Shown here piece by piece: positions 24,095 through 32,640 of a DNA stretch of 64,000 bases. The number at the start of each line of letters is the position of its first letter. Within the stretch, counting starts at the first letter, position 1. The DNA lies in assembly GCA_963716685.1 (NCBI GenBank), contig CAVQTR010000003.1, positions 620,001 through 684,000 on the forward strand, given 5' to 3'. The notes beneath the pieces are model-generated. The model saw nothing but the letters and a program-made list of their open reading frames with translations. It made no database searches and was not told where the DNA came from. Position numbers and translations under genes: made by a program. The stretch is from JALYXI01 sp963716685. Lineage in GTDB: Bacteria > Acidobacteriota > Terriglobia > Bryobacterales > Bryobacteraceae.

Positions 24095-24820
24095 TCTACC
24101 CCATGGACAAAGCGCATAGTCCGGCTCCAGCGCGTGCGGGTGAAGAAATGCTCGGCCAAGTCGACCGCGTGATGGAGGGAATAGCCGGTGAGATCCTCGG
24201 TGGGCGCATCGTAAGACCAGAAGACGAGAAGCGGCTTGCCGATGATGTTTGCGCGCGGCACGAAGCCCCAGTAGCGGCTGTCGTCGGAGTTGTCGCGGTT
24301 ATCGCCGAGCGCGAACCAGCAGCCGGGCGGCACGACGATGTCGCCATCGACCAGGTTGTTGGCGAGCATAGCGCGGCCGGACGGTTTGAGGCCGAAGGAC
24401 GGGGAGGAAGGGAAATTGTCACGAAACGGATCCGTTTGCGGGAAGATGTGCTGCACGTAGGGCTCGGTCAGCGGCTGGCCGTTGCGGAAGACCTGACCGT
24501 TGCGGATATGGATGTCGATCGCCGGGCGCGCCGATGGCGCGTTTGACCCAGGTCTGCGAAACGTCGATCGGATAGCGGAAGACGATGATGTCGCCGCGTT
24601 TGACGTCTTCGTAGGGCAGCAGACCCCGGGTGAGCGGGCCGGGCGGGGAAAAGGCCAGCTTATCGACGATCATGTGGTCGCCGGTCATGAGGGTGCTTTC
24701 CATGGAAGCCGTCGGAATGACGAATGGCTGAGCGATGGTGCTGGTGGCGAAGATCAGGATGATGAAGTTGATGGCCCACTCGACGATGGTTCGCGACATA
24801 TTCGTTAGAATGTTACGCAC
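24091..24820 (-). CDS. lepB: Signal peptidase I, interrupted by one apparent +1 frameshift
   Basis: The first frame from ATG 24820 gives the membrane anchor (EWAINFIILIFATSTIAQPF), the catalytic Ser in PTASMESTL and the catalytic Lys region VKRAIGAPGD. After GD the coding shifts by one base near 24528-24532, and the rest continues in another frame with PPGCWFALGDNRDNSDDSRY (the conserved box E) and GKPLLVFWSYD. Removing one base gives about 242 residues, normal for LepB. The enzyme removes signal peptides outside the inner membrane and is usually essential, so an error in the assembled sequence is the simplest reading. DinB follows with a 4-nt overlap. Confidence 0.87.
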
Positions 24821-24831
24821 ACGGTGAGGTG

Positions 24832-25374
24832 ATGTTCCATTTAGATCTGGGAGACGGGTTGGAACTGGCGCTGCTGCGTGAGCATCACGCGGAAGAGGTG
24901 TTTCGCCTGATGGACTTGAACCGGGAGCGGCTGCGGCAATGGCTGCCGTGGGTGGACCGCACGCACTCGGCAGAGCAGCCGAGGGAGTTCATTGTCAGCT
25001 GCCTCGGGCAATATGAGAGACGCGAGGCGCTGAATGCGGGCATTTTTCAGGAGGGCCAATTCATCGGGTCGATCGGCGTGCACAAGATCGATACGCTGAA
25101 TCGGAATACGAGCATGGGCTACTGGCTGGACGCGGCGCATGAAGGAACCGGAATGATGACGCGCGCGTGCCGGGCGATGGTGACCTATGCGTTTACGGAA
25201 TATCAGTTGCACCGGATGGAGATTCGGTGTGGCACGGGGAACACGAAGAGCTGTGCCATCCCGCGGCGGCTCGGGTTCGAGCGGGAAGGCGTGGTGCGGG
25301 AAGCCCAATGGGTGGGTGGGCGATTCCTGGATCTGGTGATCTGGGGAATGCTGGCGCGGGAGTGGAAGCCATAG
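24832..25374 (+). CDS. GNAT family N-acetyltransferase (RimJ/RimL-like)
   Basis: A 180-residue protein starting MFHLDLGDGLELALLREHHA, with the acetyl-CoA-binding segment MGYWLDAAHEGTGMMTRACR and the C-terminal CAIPRRLGFEREGVVREAQW typical of the RimJ/RimL branch, which acetylates ribosomal-protein N-termini or small amines. ATG 24832 is preferred to the GTG just upstream. The gene starts close to the divergent lepB start and is followed with no gap by the SDR gene, whose ATG comes immediately after the TAG. The three genes 24832-26529 read as one unit. Confidence 0.87.
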   Translation: MFHLDLGDGLELALLREHHAEEVFRLMDLNRERLRQWLPWVDRTHSAEQPREFIVSCLGQYERREALNAGIFQEGQFIGSIGVHKIDTLNRNTSMGYWLDAAHEGTGMMTRACRAMVTYAFTEYQLHRMEIRCGTGNTKSCAIPRRLGFEREGVVREAQWVGGRFLDLVIWGMLAREWKP

Positions 25375-26040
25375 ATGGAGTTCATGGGCAAGGTGGTGCT
25401 GGTTACCGGCGGAACGACCGGGATTGGCCGCGCGGTGGCGTCCGCGTTTGAGGAGCAGGGCGCGACAGTGATTGCGCGTGGACTGCCGGAGCTGGATGTG
25501 ACGTCGCAGGCAGACGTGGATGCCCTGACCGGCGGACTGGAGCGGCTGGACGTGCTGGTGAACTGCGCGGGCATGATTCTGCGCGATGCGGAATTCGAGA
25601 TGCCATCGTTTCTCCAGGTGCTGAACGTGAATCTGGCGGGGACGATGCGGCTGTGTGTGGGGTGCCGGCCGCTGCTGGTGCGCAGCGGGGGATCAATCGT
25701 GAATATTGCATCGGTTTTGAGCTACTTCGGCGGGCCGCGCGTACCGGCTTACAGCGCGAGCAAGGGCGGGGTGGTGCAGCTCACGAAGTCGCTGGCCGTC
25801 GCGTGGGCCAAGGAGGGGATCCGGGTGAATGCGGTGGCGCCGGGGTGGGTGGCGACGAATTTCACGCAGGCGCTGCAGGACGACGCGGAGCGCGCGGCGA
25901 CAATTCTGGGACGGACGCCGATGGGGCGATGGGGACGACCGGAAGAGATCGCGGGCGCGGTGCTATTCTTATGTTCGTCCGCCGCTTCGTTCGTCACCGG
26001 GGCTGTAATCCCGGTGGACGGCGGGTACTCCTCGGTCTGA
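25375..26040 (+). CDS. Short-chain dehydrogenase/reductase
   Basis: A 221-residue classical SDR. The cofactor loop is VTGGTTGIGRAV, the NCAG motif follows, and the catalytic Ser-Tyr-Lys set can be read in IVNIASVLSYFG and AYSASKGGVVQ. The absence of an Arg or Asp in the usual discrimination position does not settle NAD versus NADP. It ends GAVIPVDGGYSSV, characteristic of this family. It starts directly at the stop of the acetyltransferase and is followed by 3 nt before the cupin gene. A plausible role is reduction of a keto group in a small-molecule pathway shared with the cupin enzyme. Confidence 0.9.
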   Translation: MEFMGKVVLVTGGTTGIGRAVASAFEEQGATVIARGLPELDVTSQADVDALTGGLERLDVLVNCAGMILRDAEFEMPSFLQVLNVNLAGTMRLCVGCRPLLVRSGGSIVNIASVLSYFGGPRVPAYSASKGGVVQLTKSLAVAWAKEGIRVNAVAPGWVATNFTQALQDDAERAATILGRTPMGRWGRPEEIAGAVLFLCSSAASFVTGAVIPVDGGYSSV

Positions 26041-26043
26041 GAT

Positions 26044-26529
26044 ATGGCGCATAGCACGCACGCACTTTCCCCCGCCCAGATTGTTCTGACGGCTGTTCCC
26101 GATGACGAACGGGTGTGGGTGCCGCAGGCTCCGAATGTCTGGTTCCGGCCGCTGATGCTGAATACACTGGCGGGCGCATGGTGCAACCTGCTGCGGGTGC
26201 GGAAGGCGGGGATCCTGAGCCGCCACCGGCATCCCGCGCCGGTGCATGGATATGTGATCAAGGGCGCGTGGCGCTATCTGGAGCATGACTGGACGGCGCG
26301 CGAGGGCGATTATGTGTTTGAGCCGCCGGGCGAGACGCACACCCTCTACGTTCCGGAGGACGTAGAAGAGATGATTACGTTTTTCCAGATCTCCGGGTGC
26401 ATGTATTACGTGGACGAGGCCGGGCAGCACACCGGCTTTGAAGACGTCTTCAGCAAGATCGATATGTGCCGGCGGCATTACGAAGCGGCCGGGCTGGGCG
26501 CTGACTTCGTGGATCAGTTCGTGCGGTAA
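26044..26529 (+). CDS. Cupin protein of the 2,4'-dihydroxyacetophenone dioxygenase type
   Basis: A 161-residue single-domain cupin. The metal-binding motif 1 can be read as SRHRHPAPVHGYVIKG (H61 and H63 as likely ligands) and motif 2 as EPPGETHTLYVP (H99). The closest named family I recognise is 2,4'-dihydroxyacetophenone dioxygenase, an iron enzyme that cleaves the bond next to the keto group in lignin-related aromatics. Substrate assignment is tentative. The gene follows an SDR by 3 nt, consistent with a short aromatic-ketone pathway. Its stop overlaps the 3' end of glcF on the other strand by 16 nt. Confidence 0.72.
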   Translation: MAHSTHALSPAQIVLTAVPDDERVWVPQAPNVWFRPLMLNTLAGAWCNLLRVRKAGILSRHRHPAPVHGYVIKGAWRYLEHDWTAREGDYVFEPPGETHTLYVPEDVEEMITFFQISGCMYYVDEAGQHTGFEDVFSKIDMCRRHYEAAGLGADFVDQFVR

Positions 26530-27821
26530 GCGGCGTACGCCTCGTCGAGCACTTCGACGACGTGCAGGACGCGCTGCTTCGCTCCATAAAGCCGGGCGCC
26601 GGCTTCCAGCTGCAGCATGCAACCGGGATTGGCGGTAACCACCCATTCGGCTCCGGTGCTGTTGACGTTGGCCATTTTCGAAACCAGCACTTCCATCGAC
26701 ATCTCGTTTTCGAGGACGTTGTAGATGCCTGCGCTGCCGCAGCAGATATCGGCCATGGGCATTTCGCGGAAATCGAGACCCGGCACCTGGGAGAGCAGTT
26801 TGCGCGGTGCCATTTTGATCTTCTGGCCATGCAGCAGGTGGCAGGAATCCTGATATGTGGCTGTGGCGTTTACGGGCGCCATGCGCGGGTTCAGTTCGAT
26901 CGAAGCGAGGAACTCGTTTACGTCTTTCATGAGCGAGACGAAACGGTGGGCTTTGGCGGAATAGGCCTCATCGTGCTCCAGCAGTTCGTCGTACTCCTTA
27001 AGGGTGGAGCCGCAGCCGGCGGCATTGCTGATGATGGCGTCGAAGTTGCCTGGGAGGACGGCGTCGATGTTGGCGCGGGCGAGTTTGCGGGCTTCGTCGC
27101 GAATGCCGGAGTGGACGTGCAGGGCGCCGCAGCAGTTCTGACCAGCGGGAATGACCACCTCACAGCCGTTCTTCTGCAGAACGCGGACAGTGGCTTCGTT
27201 CAGGCGCGCAAAGGAGACGTTGGCGATACATCCGGCCATAAACGCGACGCGGTAACGCTGTTTGCCTTCCGCGGGATAGGTCTTGCCTACCTTGCTGAAG
27301 AAAAACGGGATCTGGGCCGGGGGCGAGAGCTGCTCCAGCCTGCCGAGCTTGCCCATTAGCTTGAGAATGCCCGAAAGGCGCACGAGCTTTTGTAAACCGC
27401 TGGCCTGATAGAGATAGAGCAGGGACCCGATGAAGGTCATGGTCCCGGGCGAGTGGAGCAGGTGACCGAATACGAAGCGGCGGGTCAGGCGCGCCATCCA
27501 GGAACGCCGGACGTGCGGTTCCAACTGGGCGCGGGCGGCTTCAATGAGCCGGCCGTACTGCACGCCGCTGGGGCAGGCGGTTTCGCAGGCGCGGCAGGCG
27601 AGACAAAGATCCATGTGGCGCTGGTACGCGTCAGTGATGGGCGCGCCCTGCGAGACCTGGACCATTTGGTAGATGCGTCCGCGGGGAGAATCCATTTCGA
27701 CGCCGAGCTGGCGGTAAGTGGGGCACGCGTTAAGGCAAAGGCCGCAATGCACGCACCGGTCGAGATCGGCCTGCGCGGGCTTATCGGTAACGATTTCAAA
27801 GGAGGCGGTAGAGACGGCCAT
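26514..27821 (-). CDS. glcF: Glycolate oxidase iron-sulfur subunit GlcF
   Basis: A 435-residue protein with two 4Fe-4S binding motifs, CVHCGLCLNACP (C23, C26, C29, C33) and CLACRACETACP (C73, C76, C79, C83), and two CCG-type cysteine-rich domains (QNCCGALHVHSG and ICCGSAGIYN). It passes electrons from the flavin subunit of glycolate or lactate oxidase to the membrane quinone pool. It overlaps the end of glcE upstream and the cupin gene at its 3' end. A GlcD flavoprotein gene is not in the neighbourhood. Confidence 0.92.
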   Translation of the reverse strand: MAVSTASFEIVTDKPAQADLDRCVHCGLCLNACPTYRQLGVEMDSPRGRIYQMVQVSQGAPITDAYQRHMDLCLACRACETACPSGVQYGRLIEAARAQLEPHVRRSWMARLTRRFVFGHLLHSPGTMTFIGSLLYLYQASGLQKLVRLSGILKLMGKLGRLEQLSPPAQIPFFFSKVGKTYPAEGKQRYRVAFMAGCIANVSFARLNEATVRVLQKNGCEVVIPAGQNCCGALHVHSGIRDEARKLARANIDAVLPGNFDAIISNAAGCGSTLKEYDELLEHDEAYSAKAHRFVSLMKDVNEFLASIELNPRMAPVNATATYQDSCHLLHGQKIKMAPRKLLSQVPGLDFREMPMADICCGSAGIYNVLENEMSMEVLVSKMANVNSTGAEWVVTANPGCMLQLEAGARLYGAKQRVLHVVEVLDEAYAAYRTN

Positions 27822-28950
27822 GGTTAAGAAGATTTTGAGGATCGAACAGATGCTTGATCTTCTTCATCATCGCAAAATCGGTGCCGGGAGAAGGCCAGAG
27901 ATCGAGTCGGGCTTTTTCGGCTTCGGGCGCGAACTCGATGACGGAGCGCCAAGGCTGCTTTTTTGACGAGGCGAGCCAACGGACGGCGGCTTCGGTCCGG
28001 CTGAAGTACCCATAGGTGACCCCGGTAGCGGCGCGGGAGATGGCGGGAACCTCGAGGGACTGCAGTACATCCGGGACGTGGGCGAGCGAGGAAGAGACGC
28101 GCACCACGGCACCCTCGGTGAACTTCTCGATGAAGCGCTGGGTATAGTTCTGGATGAGGCGCCAGAATTTGGTTTCATCGGCATCGGCCAGGATTTCAAG
28201 CGTGGAATTGATGGCGCGCAGTTCGCGCTCGCAGCGGTCGCAGACGGCGGCATTGCCGCCAAACTGGACGGCAACCACGTAGCCGCGCTGTCCCACCTGT
28301 GGCGCAACAAGGGGATTCAGGATATCGACGGCTTCGGGCTGGAGTACGCCGCGGATAACACGGTCGCGCGCTTCAGCGGCCGCGGAGACTGTCTCATACG
28401 GAAGCAGCGCGGAGCGCTCAACGGCGGGCTTCGGCAGGAGCTTGAAGTTCACGGTGGCGATGGCGGCGAGGGTTCCGAAGGAGCCGATCATGAGCTTGCC
28501 CATGTCGAGGCCGGCAACGTTCTTGACCACCATGCCACCGGACTGCACCAGCTTTCCCTGGAGCGTAGCGAACTTCATGCCGATGACGAGGTCGCGCGCG
28601 GTGCCGTACAGGCGGCGGCGGGGGCCGCTCATATTCGCGCCAAGAATGCCTCCGACGGTGGCGGATTCGGCAAACGGCGGATCGAGCGGAATCATCTGGC
28701 CGTTGCGTGCGAGGGCGCGGGAGACTTCGGAATAAGTGGCGCCGGCTTCCACGCTTAGGGTAAGGTCGCGCGGCTCGTATTGAAGGATGCGGGTCATGCG
28801 CGCGGTGGAGATGGTGACATCGGCGGGGGCGGAGGGGCCGGCCATCTGGCGCTTGCTGAAGCGCCCGCCCAGGGTAATGGTGCGACCTCTGGCGGCGGCG
28901 TCAGCGAGCGCTTCGCACAGTTCTTTGGTGGTTGCCGGTTCGAGCTGCAA
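27796..28950 (-). CDS. glcE: Glycolate oxidase FAD-binding subunit GlcE
   Basis: A 384-residue protein of the PCMH FAD-binding fold: ITLGGRFSKRQMAG (pyrophosphate contact region), SVEAGATYSEVSRALARNGQ, then a TVGGILGANMSGPRRRLYGT segment and GGMVVKNVAGLDMGKLMIGS. GlcE is the smaller FAD-binding partner of GlcD. Its stop lies inside the start of glcF, so the two are translationally linked. No glcD gene is visible on either side, so the catalytic subunit is elsewhere or a different partner is used. The next gene upstream is divergent. Confidence 0.88.
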   Translation of the reverse strand: MQLEPATTKELCEALADAAARGRTITLGGRFSKRQMAGPSAPADVTISTARMTRILQYEPRDLTLSVEAGATYSEVSRALARNGQMIPLDPPFAESATVGGILGANMSGPRRRLYGTARDLVIGMKFATLQGKLVQSGGMVVKNVAGLDMGKLMIGSFGTLAAIATVNFKLLPKPAVERSALLPYETVSAAAEARDRVIRGVLQPEAVDILNPLVAPQVGQRGYVVAVQFGGNAAVCDRCERELRAINSTLEILADADETKFWRLIQNYTQRFIEKFTEGAVVRVSSSLAHVPDVLQSLEVPAISRAATGVTYGYFSRTEAAVRWLASSKKQPWRSVIEFAPEAEKARLDLWPSPGTDFAMMKKIKHLFDPQNLLNHGRLYRLL

Positions 28951-28975
28951 CCCTCGATGGTAGCGTGATTATTAA

Positions 28976-29392
28976 ATGACGATTAAGCGCGGTGACCAAG
29001 TCTGTTCGAAAGCCGTCTATTCGAGCGTGAAGACCAAACTGGTAATGGCAATGCTGAGCGTTTCTCTTCTGGCGGGCGGGATGAGTGCGCAGGTGTTCGG
29101 TCCGAATTACGGCCGGGCGTACCGCGAGCCGTTGCTCGACCGCATTCAGTCGGACCTTTCGCGTGCGATGGAGCATGCGTACAACCGCGGCAAGGTGTCG
29201 CGCGCGGAACGGGAACTGGTCCGGTTTCAGGCCGAACGCGCCAGCGGACGTTTCGGCGGTCATCAGTATCACAAGGCGGTGAACGCGCTGGACGATCTGG
29301 TGCGCAGCAACGGAATCGATCCGCGGGACCGGGGCATCCTGGCGGCGGACCTGCAGAATCTGCGCGGGTTCGGAGCGGCTAACCGTTATTAG
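28976..29392 (+). CDS. Small secreted protein of unknown function
   Basis: A 138-residue protein with an N-terminal hydrophobic segment (LVMAMLSVSLLAGGMSAQV) that looks like a signal peptide if translation starts at 28976 or at the later ATG at about 29045. The mature part is helical and charged, with paired RxLxRxM and DR motifs (DRIQSDLSRAMEHAYNRGK, ERELVRFQAERASGRFGGHQ). No family was recognised. It is divergent from glcE and its 3' end overlaps the hybrid kinase gene by 14 nt. An exported partner or ligand of that kinase is a possible, untested idea. Confidence 0.7.
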   Translation: MTIKRGDQVCSKAVYSSVKTKLVMAMLSVSLLAGGMSAQVFGPNYGRAYREPLLDRIQSDLSRAMEHAYNRGKVSRAERELVRFQAERASGRFGGHQYHKAVNALDDLVRSNGIDPRDRGILAADLQNLRGFGAANRY

Positions 29393-31037
29393 AGGGGTGA
29401 TCCGGCTGACTGCCGCTGCCATCCCGGTATTTGGCCAGGGCGGCGACGACTTTGTCGGCCAGATGCTTCGACGTATACGGCTTCTGCAGAAAGCCGGCGA
29501 AACCTTTGCCGGCGAAACGGTCCTGCAGCATCGATTCTGAAAAGCCGCTCGAGAGGATAACGGGCACTCCGGGTGAGATGGCGCGGAGCTCCGCATAGCA
29601 CTGCTCTCCGTTCATCCCCGGCATGGTGAGATCGAGCAACACCATGGCGATATCGTGATGGAGACGGCCGAACATCTCGATGGCGTCGTGTCCATTGTGG
29701 GCCACCTGAACCTGCAGTCCTCTCCGTTCCAGTGTGCTGGCCGCTACCTGCCGCACGGACGGTTCGTCATCGACAATCAGCACAATGGCCGGACCGGAAA
29801 GTTCCGGAGATGCGTTTGAGGTTTGCCCTTCCGGCTGCCCCGGTTTTTCAGATTTGCCAGGGGAGACCGGGAAATAGACGGCGAACGTGGTGCCCTCGCC
29901 CACCGCGCTCGTTACGCTAAGCGCGCCACGGTGGCTGCGTACGATGCCGAGGACAGCCGCCAGCCCGAGTCCCCGGCCCAGAAACTTCGTGGTGAAGAAC
30001 GGATCGAAGATGCGCGCGCGGACGTCATCGGGCATGCCGGCGCCGTTGTCCCGCACCTCGAGGTAGGCGTAGGAGCCCGAAATGGGAGAGGCGGCGACGA
30101 ATGCTTCATGATGATCCCTGCCGTTCAGCTCACGGACCCCGGTGGTCACCGTGATCAGGCCCTGGGCGTCCTCCGGGATGGCTTCCCCCGCGTTAATGAT
30201 CAGGTTCATGATCACCTGCTGGAGCTGGCCGCTGTCTCCCTCGGTGAGCGGCAGATTTTCCTGCAACTGCAGCCGCAGCTCCGCATTGGAGGGCACAAAT
30301 CGTTTGACCAGCGGGGCAATGGAGGCCGTGAGCGCGGAAATGTCGGTCGGCTTGATGACGAACCGGCCTTTGCCGGCGTAAGCCAGTAGTTGATTGGTCA
30401 GTTCGGCGGCGCGCTCACCGGCTTTGACGACGTCCTGCAGACGCTCGATGAGTTCGGAATCGCCGCTTACCATCTCCAGGCACAAACTGGCGTTCCCGAT
30501 GATGCCGGTCAGCAGGTTATTGAAGTCATGGGCGATGCCGCCGGCGAGGACACCAATGCTCTCCAGCTTGGCGGTTTCGCGGAATTTTTCCTCATTGCGC
30601 TGCCGCTCCGCCAGGTGATCGCGGATTTCATACTGATGGCGCCGCGAGGCGAGCGCGCTGGTGACCACGCTCGCCAGGGTATCCATCCGGATAGGGCGTT
30701 CGAGCAAAGTCACGTTGCCGCGCGCTCCCGCCAGATCGACCAGGTGCGCGCTGGAGGCGTAGTGGCTTCGTTTGCCGCTGGTGAGCAGCAGAATCGGCAG
30801 GTCGCTCCACGGGGGCTGCGCTTCCACCATGCGGCGCAGCAGAGTCAGAAATTCCGCGCTGAGCGATTCCTCGGTAAGCAGCAGGGCGCCGCTGGCTGAA
30901 CCGGCGTCATCCATAAACTGCTCCGCCGCACGGCAGCAACTGGCGTGCAGCCCCCGGCGGCGCAGGGCCGTCTCCAGAAGCGGACCGTCGCGCCCGGTCG
31001 GGGCAAAGATCAGAACGCGTTCTTCCTCAGCGCTCAC
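29379..31037 (-). CDS. Hybrid histidine kinase with degenerate N-terminal receiver
   Basis: A 552-residue soluble protein. The N-terminal ~120 residues (RVLIFAPTGRDGPLLETALR, then LLLTEESLS, then LLERPIRMDTLA) have the fold signature of a receiver in which the phosphoacceptor Asp appears to be Glu. The kinase core follows: H-box GVLAGGIAHDFNNLLTGIIG, N-box QQVIMNLIINAGEAI, and the G box FDPFFTTKFLGRGLGLAAVL. A C-terminal receiver is intact (VLIVDDEPSVRQ, LLDLTMPGMNGE, FLQKPYTSK). No membrane helices are present. It starts 15 nt downstream of the KaiC-like gene and is probably co-transcribed with it. Confidence 0.9.
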   Translation of the reverse strand: MSAEEERVLIFAPTGRDGPLLETALRRRGLHASCCRAAEQFMDDAGSASGALLLTEESLSAEFLTLLRRMVEAQPPWSDLPILLLTSGKRSHYASSAHLVDLAGARGNVTLLERPIRMDTLASVVTSALASRRHQYEIRDHLAERQRNEEKFRETAKLESIGVLAGGIAHDFNNLLTGIIGNASLCLEMVSGDSELIERLQDVVKAGERAAELTNQLLAYAGKGRFVIKPTDISALTASIAPLVKRFVPSNAELRLQLQENLPLTEGDSGQLQQVIMNLIINAGEAIPEDAQGLITVTTGVRELNGRDHHEAFVAASPISGSYAYLEVRDNGAGMPDDVRARIFDPFFTTKFLGRGLGLAAVLGIVRSHRGALSVTSAVGEGTTFAVYFPVSPGKSEKPGQPEGQTSNASPELSGPAIVLIVDDEPSVRQVAASTLERRGLQVQVAHNGHDAIEMFGRLHHDIAMVLLDLTMPGMNGEQCYAELRAISPGVPVILSSGFSESMLQDRFAGKGFAGFLQKPYTSKHLADKVVAALAKYRDGSGSQPDHPSNNG

Positions 31038-31052
31038 GAACCGGCCTTTTGA

Positions 31053-32558
31053 TCATTTCTTCAGAACCGGCTCTTCTCTGGCAGCGAGGGCCGGCACGCC
31101 CGTCAAAACCCCGCGGAACTCTCGCAGTACATCGCTCAGCATGGGGCCGGAAGCCGTAAAACGGATTTCGCGCAGAGTGCGTTCGTGGGCGCCATTGCGC
31201 TTCTTCACAACGGAGATGGCCTGCCGCAATTCGCCGGCAAATTCGAAGAAGCGCATGAGAATCACGACATCGGCAAGGTAGCTTACGTCCACCGGCGATT
31301 GCATCTGCCCGAGCATGCCCTGCTGTGCGACGGTCAGGAACGTGACCACCTCGTTCTGACCGAGGTAAGTGAGCAGTTCGTGCATTTGCAGCAGCAGCAG
31401 TTGATCACTGGGCATGGAGTTGACATACCCGTTCAGGCTGTCGATGACCACGATCTTCGCATTCCTCTTCTCGACTGATGTGCAAACGCGCGCCGTGAAT
31501 TCACCCGGTGAAAGTTCCGCCGGATCCACCTGCTGAATAGTGATGGCGCCGCTGTCCAGATGCTTTTGCAGGTCCATACCGATCCCGGAGCTGCGCTGCA
31601 TGAAGGTGTTGGTACTTTCCTCGAACAGGTAAAACGCGGCATGCTCGCCCTTTTCTGCTGCGTGATAGGCAAACAGAGTGGCCACGCTGGATTTTCCGCT
31701 GCCGGCCGGCCCAAGCAGCAGAGTACTGCTGCCGCGATTGATTCCGCCGCCCAGCAGCGCGTCGAGGCCCGGGACGCCGCTCTCGAGGATCGAGGGAAAA
31801 AACAACTTGCGCGAGCTGGCGGCAACCAGCCGGGGGTAGGTGATAAGCCCGCCCGGCACGATTTCGATATCGTGATTGCCGTCGCGGAACTTCACACCCC
31901 GCAGCTTCGTGACGCTGAGCCTGCGCCGTGGCGTGCCGAACTCCGACATGATCTTTTGCAGCAGGACGACGCCATGGCAGATGCTCTGGAGTTGCTGGTC
32001 GCTCGAGGGTGACGACTGGTCGTCCAGGAGGAGCACGGTGCAGGCGCGTCCTGCAAAGAACTGCTTCACTGCCAAAATCTGACGGCGGAAGCGCAGCGCG
32101 TCGCGGGCCAGCAGGCGCATTTCGGAGAGCGAATCGAACACCACGCGGCGCGGATTGATGCGCTCCACCTCCGCGTAGATCTTGCGGGTGGTCTCGCTTA
32201 ATTCCACCTCTTCCGGATGGAAAACCGTGTACTCTTCCTCAGGGTGCAGCCGGTCTTCGAGCGCTTCCAGTTCGTAAAGTTCAATTCCGTCGAGCTTCCA
32301 GCCATGCGAATCGGCGACGTCCTGCAGTTCGAGTTTGGTCTCGGAAAGCGTGACATAGAGCCCCTGCTCACCGAGCCTGACGCCCTCCAAAAGAAACTGC
32401 AGAGCCAGCGTGGTTTTGCCGGTGCCGGGCGAGCCTTCAATCAAAAACAAACGGTCGCGCGGGAAGCCTCCACCCAGGATCTCATCGAAGCCATGAATCC
32501 CGCTGCTTGCAACCGGACGCTCTCTCATGATCTTTTCATTTTTGACAGATGCACTCAT
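31053..32558 (-). CDS. Double-domain KaiC-like (RAD55) ATPase
   Basis: A 501-residue protein with two RecA/KaiC-type ATPase domains. Walker A motifs are at residues 42-50 (GSPGTGKTT) and about 283-291 (GPAGSGKSS). Walker B-like segments are TVLLLDDQ and KIVVIDSLNGY, and a YLFEEST catalytic-Glu motif lies in the second domain. KaiC proteins are clock ATPases in cyanobacteria, but most non-cyanobacterial ones act in signalling or stress responses. No kaiA or kaiB gene is in the window. It is followed 15 nt later by a hybrid kinase, so regulation by phosphorylation or nucleotide sensing is likely. It is divergent from the DUF58 operon. Confidence 0.9.
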   Translation of the reverse strand: MSASVKNEKIMRERPVASSGIHGFDEILGGGFPRDRLFLIEGSPGTGKTTLALQFLLEGVRLGEQGLYVTLSETKLELQDVADSHGWKLDGIELYELEALEDRLHPEEEYTVFHPEEVELSETTRKIYAEVERINPRRVVFDSLSEMRLLARDALRFRRQILAVKQFFAGRACTVLLLDDQSSPSSDQQLQSICHGVVLLQKIMSEFGTPRRRLSVTKLRGVKFRDGNHDIEIVPGGLITYPRLVAASSRKLFFPSILESGVPGLDALLGGGINRGSSTLLLGPAGSGKSSVATLFAYHAAEKGEHAAFYLFEESTNTFMQRSSGIGMDLQKHLDSGAITIQQVDPAELSPGEFTARVCTSVEKRNAKIVVIDSLNGYVNSMPSDQLLLLQMHELLTYLGQNEVVTFLTVAQQGMLGQMQSPVDVSYLADVVILMRFFEFAGELRQAISVVKKRNGAHERTLREIRFTASGPMLSDVLREFRGVLTGVPALAAREEPVLKK

Positions 32559-32640
32559 TTCTTAGATTACACAGGGCGCAGGGGCGACGTAATCTGAACA
32601 TGTCAATTATTCTCGGCTTGTTACCATGGCACAATAGACC

